A stretch of 64,000 bases of DNA from CAYSCZ01 sp051155775 (GTDB taxonomy: Bacteria; Bacteroidota; Bacteroidia; Cytophagales; Cyclobacteriaceae): NCBI GenBank assembly GCA_051155775.1, contig DAXETV010000028.1, positions 1 through 64,000 on the forward strand, read 5' to 3'. The position numbers were made by a program, and so were the translations under genes. Shown in pieces: positions 50,927 to 60,184 of this stretch (its first letter is position 1; each line of letters begins with the position of its first letter). The notes under the pieces were generated by a model, which worked only from the letters and a program-made list of their open reading frames with translations, had not been told where the DNA came from and ran no database searches.

Positions 50927-53095
50927 CTATAAGTTTTCCAGTAAAAAATTCGTCATCATTTTATATAAATGTTTCCTGGTATGTGCACCCCTGATGCCAT
51001 GAGCTTTATCAGGATAAATAAAAGTTTCAAACTGACTACCAGACTTAATCAATTCATTTTGTAGTGCAACTGTATTTTGAAAATGAACATTATCGTCTCC
51101 GGTTCCGTGAACCAACAGAAAATTTCCTTCCAGTTTGTTTGCATGCGTAATGGGTGAGTTGGCATTGTATCCTGAAGGATTATCCTGTGGACGCTGCAAG
51201 TACCTTTCGGTATAAATGGTGTCATAAAATCTCCAGTTAGTGACAGGAGCTACTGCAATAGCTGTTTTGAAATAATCTGCCCCTCTAAAAAGTGCCAATG
51301 AAGAAATATATCCCCCATAACTCCAACCCCAAATGCCTATTCGTTCACCTTCTACAAAAGGTAAAGAAGAAAGATACTTAGCCCCTTCTATGTGGTCCTC
51401 AACCTCAAGCTTGCCTAGATTTTTGTAGGTCATCTTTTTAAAGTCTGCTCCTCTTCCACCGGTACCCCTGGTGTCAATAACTGCAACTATATATCCGTTT
51501 TGAACAAGCATTTGGTGCCAGTAATAAAAACTACCACCCCATGATTTTTTAACATTTTGTGAACCTGGACCACTGTACTGATATATTAAAACCGGATAAG
51601 ATTTCGTGCTATCAAAGTCAGCTGGCTTGATCATGTACCCATTTAAAAAAGTGTCATCTAAGGTCTTATACCTGAAGAATTCCTTCGATTGCAAATTGTA
51701 TGCTTTTGAATTCTCTGCCAGTTGTTCATTATCCTTTAAAACTTTTACAAGGTTGTTTTTCCTGGTTTCAAATAAGCTTACTTTAAGTGGTTGTTCATGA
51801 TTACTATTGTAGATTAGATAATATTTGGCATCGGGGCTCATATCCACGCTATTGACACCGGAATCCAGACTAAGTTTTCTTTTACGCTTGCCCGTAAGTT
51901 CCACTTTATAAAAATGCCTTTCCTGCGGAGAGGCCTCCGTTGAAATATAATATAAAGCTGGTCTCCTTGAATTCTGATCAACCCTCACCAATGATACCGC
52001 TTCATAGTCACCCTGTGTGATTTTCTGGACCAACTGTCCATTTATGCGATGTAGATAGAAATGCTTATTTCCTTCCCTTTCACTTGAAAATATGAAATAC
52101 GCTCCATCATCCAAATACATTAAATCATCACAATAATTCAGATCTATATAAGTGTTTGACCTTTCGGTAAAAATAATTTCTGATTCGCCATTTGATGTGT
52201 TGGCATGGATAATATCCAATCTATTCTGAAGACGGTTGAGCTTTAGAACAGAAAGCAATTCAGGGTTTTTAGTCCACAGCATTCTGGGTATGTAAACATC
52301 TTCGTCATCTCCAATGTCTATTTCTGTTTTTTTCTCCGTATTGATATTAAAGACATAAACATTAACTTTTGAATTAGCTTCCCCGGCTTTTGGATATTTA
52401 AATTTATAATTTTCAGGATACAGGTCTCCATTATTCCAGCGTTGCATTGTATACTCTTTAACCCCGCTTTCATCGAATTTCAAAAACGCAATTTTTTTAC
52501 TATTCGGAGACCAAAAAAATGCTTTTGTAATACTAAATTCTTCTTCATAAACCCAATCCGAACTGCCATTAATGATTTTATTGAGTTGACCATCCGTTGT
52601 GACCCGGACTTCTTTCATATCTTCCAAAACCACATAAAAAAGATTATTATCCCGTGTAAAAGCTACCATCTTCGAATCCGGTGAAAAAGTGGCATAGCTT
52701 TGTTTTCCATTTTCTGAAAGTTTCTTAAGTATACCCGTTTCAAGATCATAAATGTAAAATACAGCCTCATAAGACCTTCTGTAAATTGATGCCCTTTCGG
52801 TCATGAGCAACAACTTACGTTCATCACTATTGAATTTATACTCATCAATTTTCAGGTCTAAATCATCTCCATTTACAAGGATTTCAATTTGTTGACCGGT
52901 TGTGACATCATATTTGGATATCATGTTTCCTTCTAGTGTAGTGTAAAACCGGCCATCATTCATCCAGTTAACGTTGTAAACAGATTCCTGCTTAAAGGTG
53001 TCATTTAATAAGATATCATTAAAAGTTATCTCTTTCTGCGCTAAGACTGCATAACTCAATAAAATCAGGCCAAACAATAATTTTAATCTCATCAT
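50927..53095 (-). CDS. Secreted dipeptidyl peptidase IV (S9 family)
   Basis: This protein of 722 residues has a signal peptide of about 20 residues (ending VLAQ), an eight-bladed beta-propeller (about 40-470) and an alpha/beta-hydrolase domain. The catalytic Ser is in GWSYGGYIS near residue 590, Asp in GTGDDNVHF and His in DKAHGI. The Glu pair that binds the peptide N-terminus is visible in WVYEEEFS. It removes dipeptides after Pro or Ala in the periplasm. I use ATG 53095; the longer open frame starts with TTG. Confidence 0.93.
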   Translation of the reverse strand: MMRLKLLFGLILLSYAVLAQKEITFNDILLNDTFKQESVYNVNWMNDGRFYTTLEGNMISKYDVTTGQQIEILVNGDDLDLKIDEYKFNSDERKLLLMTERASIYRRSYEAVFYIYDLETGILKKLSENGKQSYATFSPDSKMVAFTRDNNLFYVVLEDMKEVRVTTDGQLNKIINGSSDWVYEEEFSITKAFFWSPNSKKIAFLKFDESGVKEYTMQRWNNGDLYPENYKFKYPKAGEANSKVNVYVFNINTEKKTEIDIGDDEDVYIPRMLWTKNPELLSVLKLNRLQNRLDIIHANTSNGESEIIFTERSNTYIDLNYCDDLMYLDDGAYFIFSSEREGNKHFYLHRINGQLVQKITQGDYEAVSLVRVDQNSRRPALYYISTEASPQERHFYKVELTGKRKRKLSLDSGVNSVDMSPDAKYYLIYNSNHEQPLKVSLFETRKNNLVKVLKDNEQLAENSKAYNLQSKEFFRYKTLDDTFLNGYMIKPADFDSTKSYPVLIYQYSGPGSQNVKKSWGGSFYYWHQMLVQNGYIVAVIDTRGTGGRGADFKKMTYKNLGKLEVEDHIEGAKYLSSLPFVEGERIGIWGWSYGGYISSLALFRGADYFKTAIAVAPVTNWRFYDTIYTERYLQRPQDNPSGYNANSPITHANKLEGNFLLVHGTGDDNVHFQNTVALQNELIKSGSQFETFIYPDKAHGIRGAHTRKHLYKMMTNFLLENL

Positions 53096-53179
53096 CCGCA
53101 ATTATTTTAAACCTTTAAACATAGTAAATTTGATATAACCTGTGCTAATGAAAATACTTATATCCATTGGGTGTAAAAA

Positions 53180-54754
53180 TTATATTTCATCAGATGAAGG
53201 GATTAGTCTGGCACTTAAGTCGGGGTCTTTCATATCTTTATCAAACGGAAACATTGGCCTTTTTATTCTTGTGTATTTCAGGCGCTCTAAGTCCTGATCC
53301 ACACCTCCTGGTGTTAATGCCATTATCCATCCATTTTTCATGTTATATAACTCAGGGACTAAATAACCGATCTTAACAACAACGATATCTGTTTCTCCAG
53401 GATTTAGACCTAATCGTGTAAAGTCTTTTACTTTGTGATAGGGTTTCCTTTTTTTGGTTACAATCACCTTAACACTACCAACTTTCACAACCACTTCAGT
53501 CTCTGCATGTACATCTCCTTGCTCTATCGCTGTTATGATGCCTGATAACTCAATGGGAGGGGCGTATCTATCATCTACCATGGCTCCTACAGACCCGGAA
53601 ACTTCACTACCGACGCCTGCAACCAACGCTTTTTCTACAAGATCAGGACCAGGTATGGAAGCATAAATCAAAGATGGTCCGTCCGGTGACTTAAATTCCG
53701 GTCTTTCCAGAATTTCCTTAAGTGTCCAGGTAACATCCCCAGCGCCACCTGCCGTAGGGTTATCCCCCATATCGCTGATCAGGAAAGGAGGTATTTCATG
53801 CTGCAAAGCCATATCAAGACTCTCTTCCAGTGAGGCTACCGGCGCAACAAACTTAAATTCCTTTCTAACCTCCCAGAAACTTCTGGCAAGATCTTCGGCC
53901 GTATTGGTTACTGCATCTTTGTTATCTCCGGTTACCATAACAACAGCATGGTTTCTGGGTTCATCCGCCCAGGGATAACCTACCCAAATGGCTGCATCTA
54001 TAATGCCTGGTTGTTTTGTTGCCGGCGCCACCCGGGCGTAGAGACTTTTCGCCGGCTCAATCCTGGTACTGGTCTTTTCACCGGGTAGTAATATTGGCAC
54101 AGGTATCCAGGCTTTATATTGAGGCTTGCCTTCACCATTTTGTATTCTTTCCAAAAGGTTCGTCACCGCTCTTTTTTTTGACTCCAGGGCATCTTCATGG
54201 GGCGCCATCCGATAGCAGGTCATTAGGTCCGTATGCTTAGCAAGTTTTGGGGATACGTTTCCGTGGAGGTCCATGCAGGTTGAAATAATTGTATTTTTTC
54301 CAATAACCTTCCTTATTCTTTTGATGTAATCCCCTTCAGGATCATCAAGACCGACTACACTCATAGCGCCGTGGATATCCAAAAATAGGCCATCGTATGG
54401 CTTATTTTTTCTTAGCAGTTCCAGTGTTTTATCCACCAGGGATTCATAGGCTTCCCTGGATACAATGCCACCGGGCAGGGCTTTGCCCCTTAGAGTTGGA
54501 ATCCAATCTGCGCTTTTTATGAGGCTCGAGTCCTGTGAAAAAAACGGATAAGCAGAAAAAATATCCTCCCCTGTTTTGGCATGAAATGCTTCTTCATGGG
54601 TAACTGCCGGTGAAAAGGTACTGGATTCTATCCCCAATCCGGCAATAGCAATTTTTGGCAATTTAGTTTTTGAACCATTCTCATCACCCGAGAACTCACA
54701 CTGGTTAAAAATTATTGTAATTGCGAAAGCCAGCATGTAATTAAAACGCATCAT
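53180..54754 (-). CDS. MlrC-like (M81) metallopeptidase lipoprotein
   Basis: This 524-residue exported protein belongs to the M81/microcystinase C family. The N-terminal domain has GLGIESSTFSP and LDIHGAM; the C-terminal domain has the metal motif DMGDNPTAGGAGDVT near residue 335. The signal peptide ends FNQC, a poor but possible lipobox. Family members cut linear peptides or act as amidases; the substrate is unknown. It lies 84 bp upstream of the DPP-IV start on the same strand, so a peptide-processing group is plausible. Confidence 0.87.
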   Translation of the reverse strand: MMRFNYMLAFAITIIFNQCEFSGDENGSKTKLPKIAIAGLGIESSTFSPAVTHEEAFHAKTGEDIFSAYPFFSQDSSLIKSADWIPTLRGKALPGGIVSREAYESLVDKTLELLRKNKPYDGLFLDIHGAMSVVGLDDPEGDYIKRIRKVIGKNTIISTCMDLHGNVSPKLAKHTDLMTCYRMAPHEDALESKKRAVTNLLERIQNGEGKPQYKAWIPVPILLPGEKTSTRIEPAKSLYARVAPATKQPGIIDAAIWVGYPWADEPRNHAVVMVTGDNKDAVTNTAEDLARSFWEVRKEFKFVAPVASLEESLDMALQHEIPPFLISDMGDNPTAGGAGDVTWTLKEILERPEFKSPDGPSLIYASIPGPDLVEKALVAGVGSEVSGSVGAMVDDRYAPPIELSGIITAIEQGDVHAETEVVVKVGSVKVIVTKKRKPYHKVKDFTRLGLNPGETDIVVVKIGYLVPELYNMKNGWIMALTPGGVDQDLERLKYTRIKRPMFPFDKDMKDPDLSARLIPSSDEI

Positions 54755-54859
54755 AACTTCGTGATTATTTAAAAAGAAAAGATAATCAATAAAAAAGAAA
54801 AAGCGATTAAGATGGTTTTTATTAGAAAAGTAATACTTGTAAAAAAATCATGCAAAGGA

Positions 54860-54905
54860 GCCGGGCCAAGACCGTAAAGCCTTGAGGATGGAAGGCTTGG
54901 CTGGC
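54860..54905. other. GC-rich two-tier hairpin
   Basis: The inner stem is perfect: AAGCCTT (54877-54883) with AAGGCTT (54892-54898) around an 8-nt loop. The outer stem stacks on it: GCCGGGCC (54860-54867) with GGCTGGC (54899-54905), using one bulge and one G-T pair. A 9-nt bulge separates the 5' strands. The fold is stronger than any other in the window. There is no T-run on the plus side. Confidence 0.5.
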
Positions 54906-54952
54906 GGCAGGCTAATGTGGACGGGGATGCGGCAAGGCTGTGTGGTTAATAC

Positions 54953-55136
54953 TGACTAACGTCAAATTAAGTATTGATTATCAAATAGTTATAAATGTTC
55001 TTTTTCGGGTTAATTTTATCATATTCAAGCAGTTCAATTTGAGGTTAGCTTCTGCAATCAATTTGGAAAAGTCGAAAATGCTAGCTTTCACCAGCGATTT
55101 AGGCTCCAAATCTCACCTCTGATGACTAACGCCAAA
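54953..55136. repeat. 170-bp unit flanked by 14-base direct repeats
   Basis: TGACTAACGTCAAA (54953-54966) recurs as TGACTAACGCCAAA (55123-55136) with one mismatch. The unit between them may be an insertion or duplication scar, or one copy of a dispersed intergenic element. No inverted termini or transposase are visible. Confidence 0.45.
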
Positions 55137-55240
55137 ATGTGCAATCGAGAACATTTATTATCTTAACTAGTTGGGTAAACCCTTTCATGCGGTTGTGATC
55201 CTTTTTGAGAGAAAAATCAGGGACAACTATGTAAAGAAAT

Positions 55241-56581
55241 TCAAAACAAGTGTTGGATCACCTCATCGATCTTTGAGAAGCTCTTGGGTGTAATGTTAGA
55301 ATTAAGGTCAGATTTATGCTTTGCTATGGCGATACGTTTAAACCCAAGCTTATCTGCTTCTTTGACTCTCATTTCCAAACGGTTGATGGTTCGTAGTTCG
55401 CCTCCCAATCCTATCTCAGCAGCAAAGCACACACTTTGGTGAATGGGTATTTCCTCATAGGACGAAATAATTGAGCAGCATACAGCCAAATCCAATGCAG
55501 GGTCGTCCACTCTTATTCCGCCTGCTATATTCAAAAATACGTCCTGCTGCCCTAGCCGGTACCCAACCCGCTTTTCCAATACCGCCAGAAGCATATTCAT
55601 TCTTTTCGGATCATAGCCGGTGCAGCTTCTCTGGGGTGTACCGAAGGTGGCAGGACTAACCAGGGACTGGACTTCGATCATCAAAGCCCTGTTTCCTTCC
55701 AGGGTCACACCAATTGCCACCCCGCTTACTTTTTCACTCCTTGAAGAAATGAGTACCTCTGATGGATTTTCCACTGCTTTCATCCCTGCGGTTGTCATCT
55801 CATAAATTCCCAATTCTGAGGCTGGTCCAAAGCGGTTTTTTAAGGTCCGGATAATTCGATAATTGTGGTGGCGGTCACCTTCAAACTGAAGCACTGTATC
55901 CACCATATGTTCCAGGATTTTTGGTCCGGCAATTGAGCCTTCTTTGGTGATATGTCCAACCAGTATAAATGGAATCTCGGATGCTTTGGCGAATTCCATT
56001 ATTTTATTGGTGCATTCCCGTATTTGAGATACGCTGCCTGAACCTGCCTGGATATCTGAGGTGGATAACGTTTGAATGGAATCAATAACTACAAGACCCG
56101 GGCCTACTGCATCAATCTGATAAAAAATATTCTCCATAGAAGTTTCTGTGAATAGAAAGCACTGTTCATGAAGGCTGCCTAAACGCTCGGCACGCATCCT
56201 TATCTGGCTTTCGCTTTCCTCCCCTGAAATATAAAGTGTGGTAATGGCCCTTAAATTCAAGGCAAGCTGAAGCAGGAGCGTAGACTTACCAATACCCGGT
56301 TCGCCTCCCAATAATATCAAAGAACCCTGGACTATTCCACCGCCGAGTGTACGGTTGAGTTCTGTATCCATACAATCAACCCGGTCGTGTTGATCGTAGC
56401 GAACATTGGTAATGGGAACAGGTTTATTTTTTTCCTCGCGTTTAGCCGGACTATTTTTTTCTTTTAGCAGGACTTCCTCTACATAACTGTTCCATTCCCC
56501 ACAGCTTGGGCATTTACCTATCCATTTCGGGGATTGGGCACCACATTTCTGACAAAAAAAGGCCGTTCTAGCTTTTGACAA
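55241..56581 (-). CDS. radA: DNA repair protein RadA (Sms)
   Basis: This 446-residue DnaB-like helicase handles branch migration in recombination. It has a C4 zinc finger (Cys10, Cys13, Cys24, Cys27), Walker A GGEPGIGKST (about 93-101), the RadA-specific KNRFGPASE, and a C-terminal Lon-like domain with AAEIGLGGELR. The start is TTG, the only start that retains the zinc finger. It begins 3 bp after the LytTR regulator stop, so it is probably read from the same message. Confidence 0.95.
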   Translation of the reverse strand: MSKARTAFFCQKCGAQSPKWIGKCPSCGEWNSYVEEVLLKEKNSPAKREEKNKPVPITNVRYDQHDRVDCMDTELNRTLGGGIVQGSLILLGGEPGIGKSTLLLQLALNLRAITTLYISGEESESQIRMRAERLGSLHEQCFLFTETSMENIFYQIDAVGPGLVVIDSIQTLSTSDIQAGSGSVSQIRECTNKIMEFAKASEIPFILVGHITKEGSIAGPKILEHMVDTVLQFEGDRHHNYRIIRTLKNRFGPASELGIYEMTTAGMKAVENPSEVLISSRSEKVSGVAIGVTLEGNRALMIEVQSLVSPATFGTPQRSCTGYDPKRMNMLLAVLEKRVGYRLGQQDVFLNIAGGIRVDDPALDLAVCCSIISSYEEIPIHQSVCFAAEIGLGGELRTINRLEMRVKEADKLGFKRIAIAKHKSDLNSNITPKSFSKIDEVIQHLF

Positions 56582-56584
56582 GGG

Positions 56585-57298
56585 TTATAAAATTTGATTT
56601 ACCCCTAACTTCTGCAGAACTTCACGTTTATAGTTTCTGCCAATAGGAATGTGATGCTTTCCAATTTCAATTTCTGAGGCTGAATAAGCATCAATCTTAT
56701 CTTTGGAAACGATGAATGAACGATGAACTCGAACAAATTTTTCATCGGATAGCTTGAGCTCCATGTAGCTTATTTTTTGATGAGTGACAATCTCTTTATT
56801 TTCAGTAGCCACCTTTACGTAATCCTTGATGCTTTCAATATACAGTATTTCTGATAACCTGACCTTCACCATCTTCTTGTCCACTTTGAAATAAATAAAA
56901 GGATCATTGGCCTCGGAAACATTCTGACTGGAGTATTGATTGGTATTATTGTCCAAATATTTATTAACCGCCTTCAGAAACCTTTCAAAGGGAATGGGTT
57001 TTAGCAGATAATCCACGGCTTCGAGTTCAAACCCTTCTAAAGCGTACTCACGGTAGGCTGTGGTAAATATGACCTTAGGAGGGTTGGTAAGTGTTTTTAA
57101 AAGGTTAATGCCGGTAAGTTTTGGCATTTGAATATCAAGAAAAACTAAATCCACTGTATTCACCTGAAGAAATTCAAAGGCTGAGATAGCGTTCCTAAAG
57201 GATTTTTCCAGGGAAATTATCTCTATACGCTCAATGTAAGCGGTAAGCACTTCTACGGCTAGCGGTTCATCATCAACGATAATACAATTAATGTTCAT
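56585..57298 (-). CDS. LytTR-family response regulator
   Basis: This 237-residue regulator has a receiver domain with acidic pair Asp9-Asp10, phospho-acceptor Asp55 (FLDIQMPK), Thr/Ala switch in FTTAYREYAL and Lys in LLKPIPFERF. A LytTR DNA-binding domain spans about 135-237, with VRLSEILYIESIKDYVKV and FVRVHRSFIV. It would bind a pair of imperfect direct repeats upstream of targets. It overlaps the kinase gene by 4 bp (ATGA). Confidence 0.94.
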   Translation of the reverse strand: MNINCIIVDDEPLAVEVLTAYIERIEIISLEKSFRNAISAFEFLQVNTVDLVFLDIQMPKLTGINLLKTLTNPPKVIFTTAYREYALEGFELEAVDYLLKPIPFERFLKAVNKYLDNNTNQYSSQNVSEANDPFIYFKVDKKMVKVRLSEILYIESIKDYVKVATENKEIVTHQKISYMELKLSDEKFVRVHRSFIVSKDKIDAYSASEIEIGKHHIPIGRNYKREVLQKLGVNQIL

Positions 57299-58368
57299 GC
57301 GGCTAATTTACTTTTGGAAGATAGGTTGATTTTTAATATTACCAGGTAAACATCCTTTTCATCGAAAGTTTTCAGCTCGTGGCTGTTTGGATATATCAGG
57401 TCAAGTCTTCTTTTTACATTTTTTAAGCCGATGCCTTCATTGTTATTGGTTTGGTTGTTTCCATTACCGCCTTTACTATTTTCTACTTTCAGGGTGAAAT
57501 TATTGTCTTTAAGGGATAAATCAATGGATATCCAGGAATGATGGATCTCCTCGCTTACACCATGCTTAAAGCAGTTTTCAACAAACGGTAGGATGAGCAT
57601 AGGCGCTATCTGTTTATTCTCAATGCCGCCTTCTATATTCAAACTAAATTCCAGCTTGTCACCATACCTTATTTTTTCAATATCAATGTAATTATTTATA
57701 AAGTCCACCTCCTTTTGTAAGTCTACGGTATCGGCATTGCACTCATAAAGCATATAATTAATCAAATCCGATAATTTCAGGACCATTTCTGGTGCCTGGT
57801 CTGATTTTTTTAGCGTTAAGGCATAAAGGTTATTCAGCGTGTTAAATAAGAAATGTGGGTGGATTTGAGTTTTCAGAAATTTAAGCTCAGCTTGTAGTTT
57901 TTCTTTTACCAACACTTGCTGGTCCTCCCGGTTTTTAATCCAATATTTAAGCAGTTTAATGGCACCGGCTATAAATACAACCGGATAGATGCTAACGATA
58001 GATTTCAGGATTTTTAACCAGTAAAAAAGTGGGTACAGCTCTAGTCCCTGGGGGTAATAAAGCGGATATTCAACATAATAAGTAATTGTACGCTGTATTA
58101 TGCCTGCAACCATGACGGATATCGTAAACCACAAAAAAAACTCTTTATACCTGCTTTTGAGTAAATAATTTGGCATTAAATAATAAATGCTGAAGTAAGT
58201 TGCCAGAATCTTAACAGGCAGGTAAATGCCTTCCAGGAAAGCATATTTCAGGTAATTTTCATCAAAGCTGCCATAAAGGGTAACATAAAAGATATAATAA
58301 AATAGCCAAAAAGCTATATGCTGGATAATCCTTGAATTAAAAACACCGGGTAATGTAGCAGCCGACAT
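57295..58368 (-). CDS. LytS-type sensor histidine kinase
   Basis: This 357-residue inner-membrane kinase has four to five membrane helices (about 15-145), then a short coiled linker and a His_kinase domain with the phospho-His in IHPHFLFNTLNNL (His172 by family comparison). An ATPase domain follows with LPFVENCFKHGV (N box) and GIGLKNVKRRL (G box). There is no large periplasmic sensor domain, so the signal is probably sensed within the membrane or by a partner. It is the first gene of kinase-regulator-radA. Confidence 0.93.
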   Translation of the reverse strand: MSAATLPGVFNSRIIQHIAFWLFYYIFYVTLYGSFDENYLKYAFLEGIYLPVKILATYFSIYYLMPNYLLKSRYKEFFLWFTISVMVAGIIQRTITYYVEYPLYYPQGLELYPLFYWLKILKSIVSIYPVVFIAGAIKLLKYWIKNREDQQVLVKEKLQAELKFLKTQIHPHFLFNTLNNLYALTLKKSDQAPEMVLKLSDLINYMLYECNADTVDLQKEVDFINNYIDIEKIRYGDKLEFSLNIEGGIENKQIAPMLILPFVENCFKHGVSEEIHHSWISIDLSLKDNNFTLKVENSKGGNGNNQTNNNEGIGLKNVKRRLDLIYPNSHELKTFDEKDVYLVILKINLSSKSKLAA

Positions 58369-58427
58369 AGATCTAAATTAACACCTATAAACCAGATTTC
58401 TGAAATATTTCGATAGAAAGCGGGTAT

Positions 58428-58440
58428 CATTAAATTAATG
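58428..58440. promoter_or_regulatory. Palindrome upstream of the kinase gene
   Basis: CATTAA-A-TTAATG is a perfect 13-base palindrome 60 bp before the kinase start. A dimeric regulator could bind it, but it is short and AT-rich. Confidence 0.25.
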
Positions 58441-58553
58441 ATGCTGCTATGTGGCATGGTATAACCAACTATAATAGCTATTTATCTGCCCGTTCGTTAA
58501 ATAATTGCACTCGGATGATTATATCGATGCTATTGCCATTGGCCTATCTATCG

Positions 58554-58997
58554 TTAGATTTCCTTAAAAAACTTCTTATAACGAGGTATACGATATAAAA
58601 ACTGTAGGTACAATGCCGGGGCCATCAATAGTGTTAGCACTTGATTATGACAGAAAAAGTTGATGTCATCAAAAATTTTAGAATTGTTACCATCAGCTTT
58701 AAGCACTTTGTGGGTGTGCTCCCAAAAACTTAAAAAGAATGGCAACTTTATCCCCTTATCCACAAAGGTGAAACCTCCTTCATCAGTATGGTCATGCGTG
58801 ATTTCACTGGTCCATTGCTGCTTAAAGAATATAAAATTCAATTCAAGTGACACGATATCACCTTTTTGGCAGCCATCAAATCTTTTGAGTTTCACCGGTG
58901 GAAAGGGTGGATTAAGATACATAAAGAGTTTTTGATTGAAGTTTTCCCTGATCTTTAAAAAATTGCTGGCAACGGGCGTCTCTATTATTATCCTCAC
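58554..58997 (-). CDS. SRPBCC (START-like) ligand-binding protein
   Basis: This 147-residue protein of the SRPBCC superfamily has a helix-grip fold. It opens with PVASNFLKIRENFNQKLF, has LNPPFPPVKLKRFDG and GDIVSLELNF, and ends in a long helix. The fold binds hydrophobic ligands; no ligand is known for this group. There is no signal peptide. The start is GTG. It lies 3 bp after mazG, so the two are co-transcribed. Confidence 0.8.
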   Translation of the reverse strand: MRIIIETPVASNFLKIRENFNQKLFMYLNPPFPPVKLKRFDGCQKGDIVSLELNFIFFKQQWTSEITHDHTDEGGFTFVDKGIKLPFFLSFWEHTHKVLKADGNNSKIFDDINFFCHNQVLTLLMAPALYLQFLYRIPRYKKFFKEI

Positions 58998-59000
58998 TTC

Positions 59001-59810
59001 TTAAATTTCTTTTTTTGCTTGCTCCCAGTATTTATCCATCTCCTGAAGGGACATTTGTGTAATCATTTTATCATTATTTTTTGATGCCCGCTCTATATAG
59101 TTAAATCTTTTAATGAACTTTTTATTAGTTTTTTCCAATGCTTCCTCTGGGTTTATTCCAACAAATCTTGCATAATTCACCAGGGAAAAAAGCAGGTCAC
59201 CAAACTCTTTTGCTGCTTCTTCCTGTTTACTTCCTTGATCTATTTCCCGCTTAAACTCTTCCATCTCCTCTTTGACCTTGTCCCATACCTGTTCACTTTT
59301 TTCCCAGTCAAACCCCACACCACGTGCTTTTTCCTGTATGCGCATAGCTTTAATCAATGAAGGTAAGGATTGCGGCACACCGCCAAGGACTGAGGCCTCT
59401 CTCCCCTTTTCCTTCAATTTTATTTTTTCCCAGTTCTCTTTAACCGTATTTTCGTCCTGGGCAATGATATCTCCATAAATATGCGGATGACGCTCAATCA
59501 ATTTATCACATATGCCATGGGTCACGGTTTCAATATCAAAAGCATCGCTTTCTGAGGCTATTCGTGAATAGAATACGATATGAAGCAAGAGATCACCCAA
59601 CTCCTTTTTTATCTCTTTCACATCACCCGCTAAGATGGCATCTGAGAGTTCATATGTCTCTTCTATTGTGAGGTGACGGATGCTTTCCATTGTTTGCTTT
59701 TTATCCCAGGGGCATCGCTCCCGAAGCTCATCCATTATGGTCAGGAGCCTGTCGAATGCTTCTAACTTTCCAGATCGTTTTGTATCCTGCATTACTTCAG
59801 ATTTATTCAT
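59001..59810 (-). CDS. mazG: Nucleoside triphosphate pyrophosphohydrolase MazG
   Basis: This 269-residue tandem-domain MazG hydrolyses NTPs to NMPs and PPi and clears non-canonical nucleotides. Each half has the metal-binding Glu/Asp set: RCPWDKKQTMESI and EETYELSDAI with EIKKELGDLLLHI in the first, and the equivalent KEFGDLLFSLVNYARF in the second. The size and start are normal. It is divergent from the NqrM-like gene. Confidence 0.94.
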   Translation of the reverse strand: MNKSEVMQDTKRSGKLEAFDRLLTIMDELRERCPWDKKQTMESIRHLTIEETYELSDAILAGDVKEIKKELGDLLLHIVFYSRIASESDAFDIETVTHGICDKLIERHPHIYGDIIAQDENTVKENWEKIKLKEKGREASVLGGVPQSLPSLIKAMRIQEKARGVGFDWEKSEQVWDKVKEEMEEFKREIDQGSKQEEAAKEFGDLLFSLVNYARFVGINPEEALEKTNKKFIKRFNYIERASKNNDKMITQMSLQEMDKYWEQAKKEI

Positions 59811-59899
59811 TATTCGTTATTAACTGTAAACTATTACCTTTATTTTCGTTGTTTAAAGATGAAAAGAATATTTAGAATAGAAGAAATAATTATCGATAT

Positions 59900-60130
59900 A
59901 TGACAACTATACTGCTCGGAATTGGATTTATAGCCTTGTTTTTCATTTTGATGTCTGTTCGGTTATTATTTTTAAAAAACGGCGAATTCAAAGGCACCTG
60001 CGCATCTCAAAATCCTTATTTAAATAAAGAAGGCACCACATGTGGCTACTGCGGAAAAACAGTGAAACAAGGTGAAGACTGTAATAATAAAGACTCTGAA
60101 GTAAATAAAGTCCTGGCTAAGTTCAGTTAA
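59900..60130 (+). CDS. NqrM-like small membrane protein with four cysteines
   Basis: This 76-residue protein has one N-terminal membrane helix (about 4-24), then FKGTCASQN, TTCGYCGK and GEDC, giving four cysteines at the membrane surface. The layout, helix then Gly-Thr/Ser-Cys and a CxxC pair, resembles NqrM (DUF539), which helps insert the iron centre of Na+-NQR. Relatives in Bacteroidota lie beside nqr or apbE genes. None is nearby here, so the role is inferred. Confidence 0.6.
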   Translation: MTTILLGIGFIALFFILMSVRLLFLKNGEFKGTCASQNPYLNKEGTTCGYCGKTVKQGEDCNNKDSEVNKVLAKFS

Positions 60131-60150
60131 TTCTCCTCAGTATAATTATT

Positions 60151-60158
60151 TATCTTTG
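60151..60158 (+). promoter_or_regulatory. -7 element for glmM-iscS
   Basis: TATCTTTG is an exact TAnnTTTG match 26 bp before the glmM start. The -33 half is not clear. Confidence 0.5.
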
Positions 60159-60184
60159 CCTTCCTTTATTAAAACGGGGATGGC

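Larger units (their letters stand above)
54755..55240. other. 486-bp non-coding block with hairpin and direct repeat
   Basis: No gene is supported here. The left part (54858-54942) is clearly richer in G and C than the rest of the window and folds into a strong stem. The middle and right part is AT-rich and bracketed by a 14-base direct repeat 170 bp apart. Two open stretches overlap within it, 60 codons on the plus strand from 54940 and 43 codons on the minus strand (54981-55112), and neither has upstream support. It looks like a remnant element between two operons that both run leftward. Confidence 0.6.

Noticed and set aside
54940..55122. 60-codon plus-strand ORF in the gene-free block
   Set aside because: It spans the direct-repeat unit, has no start signal and overlaps an equally open minus-strand stretch.
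58428..58440. Palindrome before the LytS gene as a LytTR binding site
   Set aside because: LytTR proteins bind direct repeats rather than an AT-rich inverted repeat, so it is kept only as a weak site.
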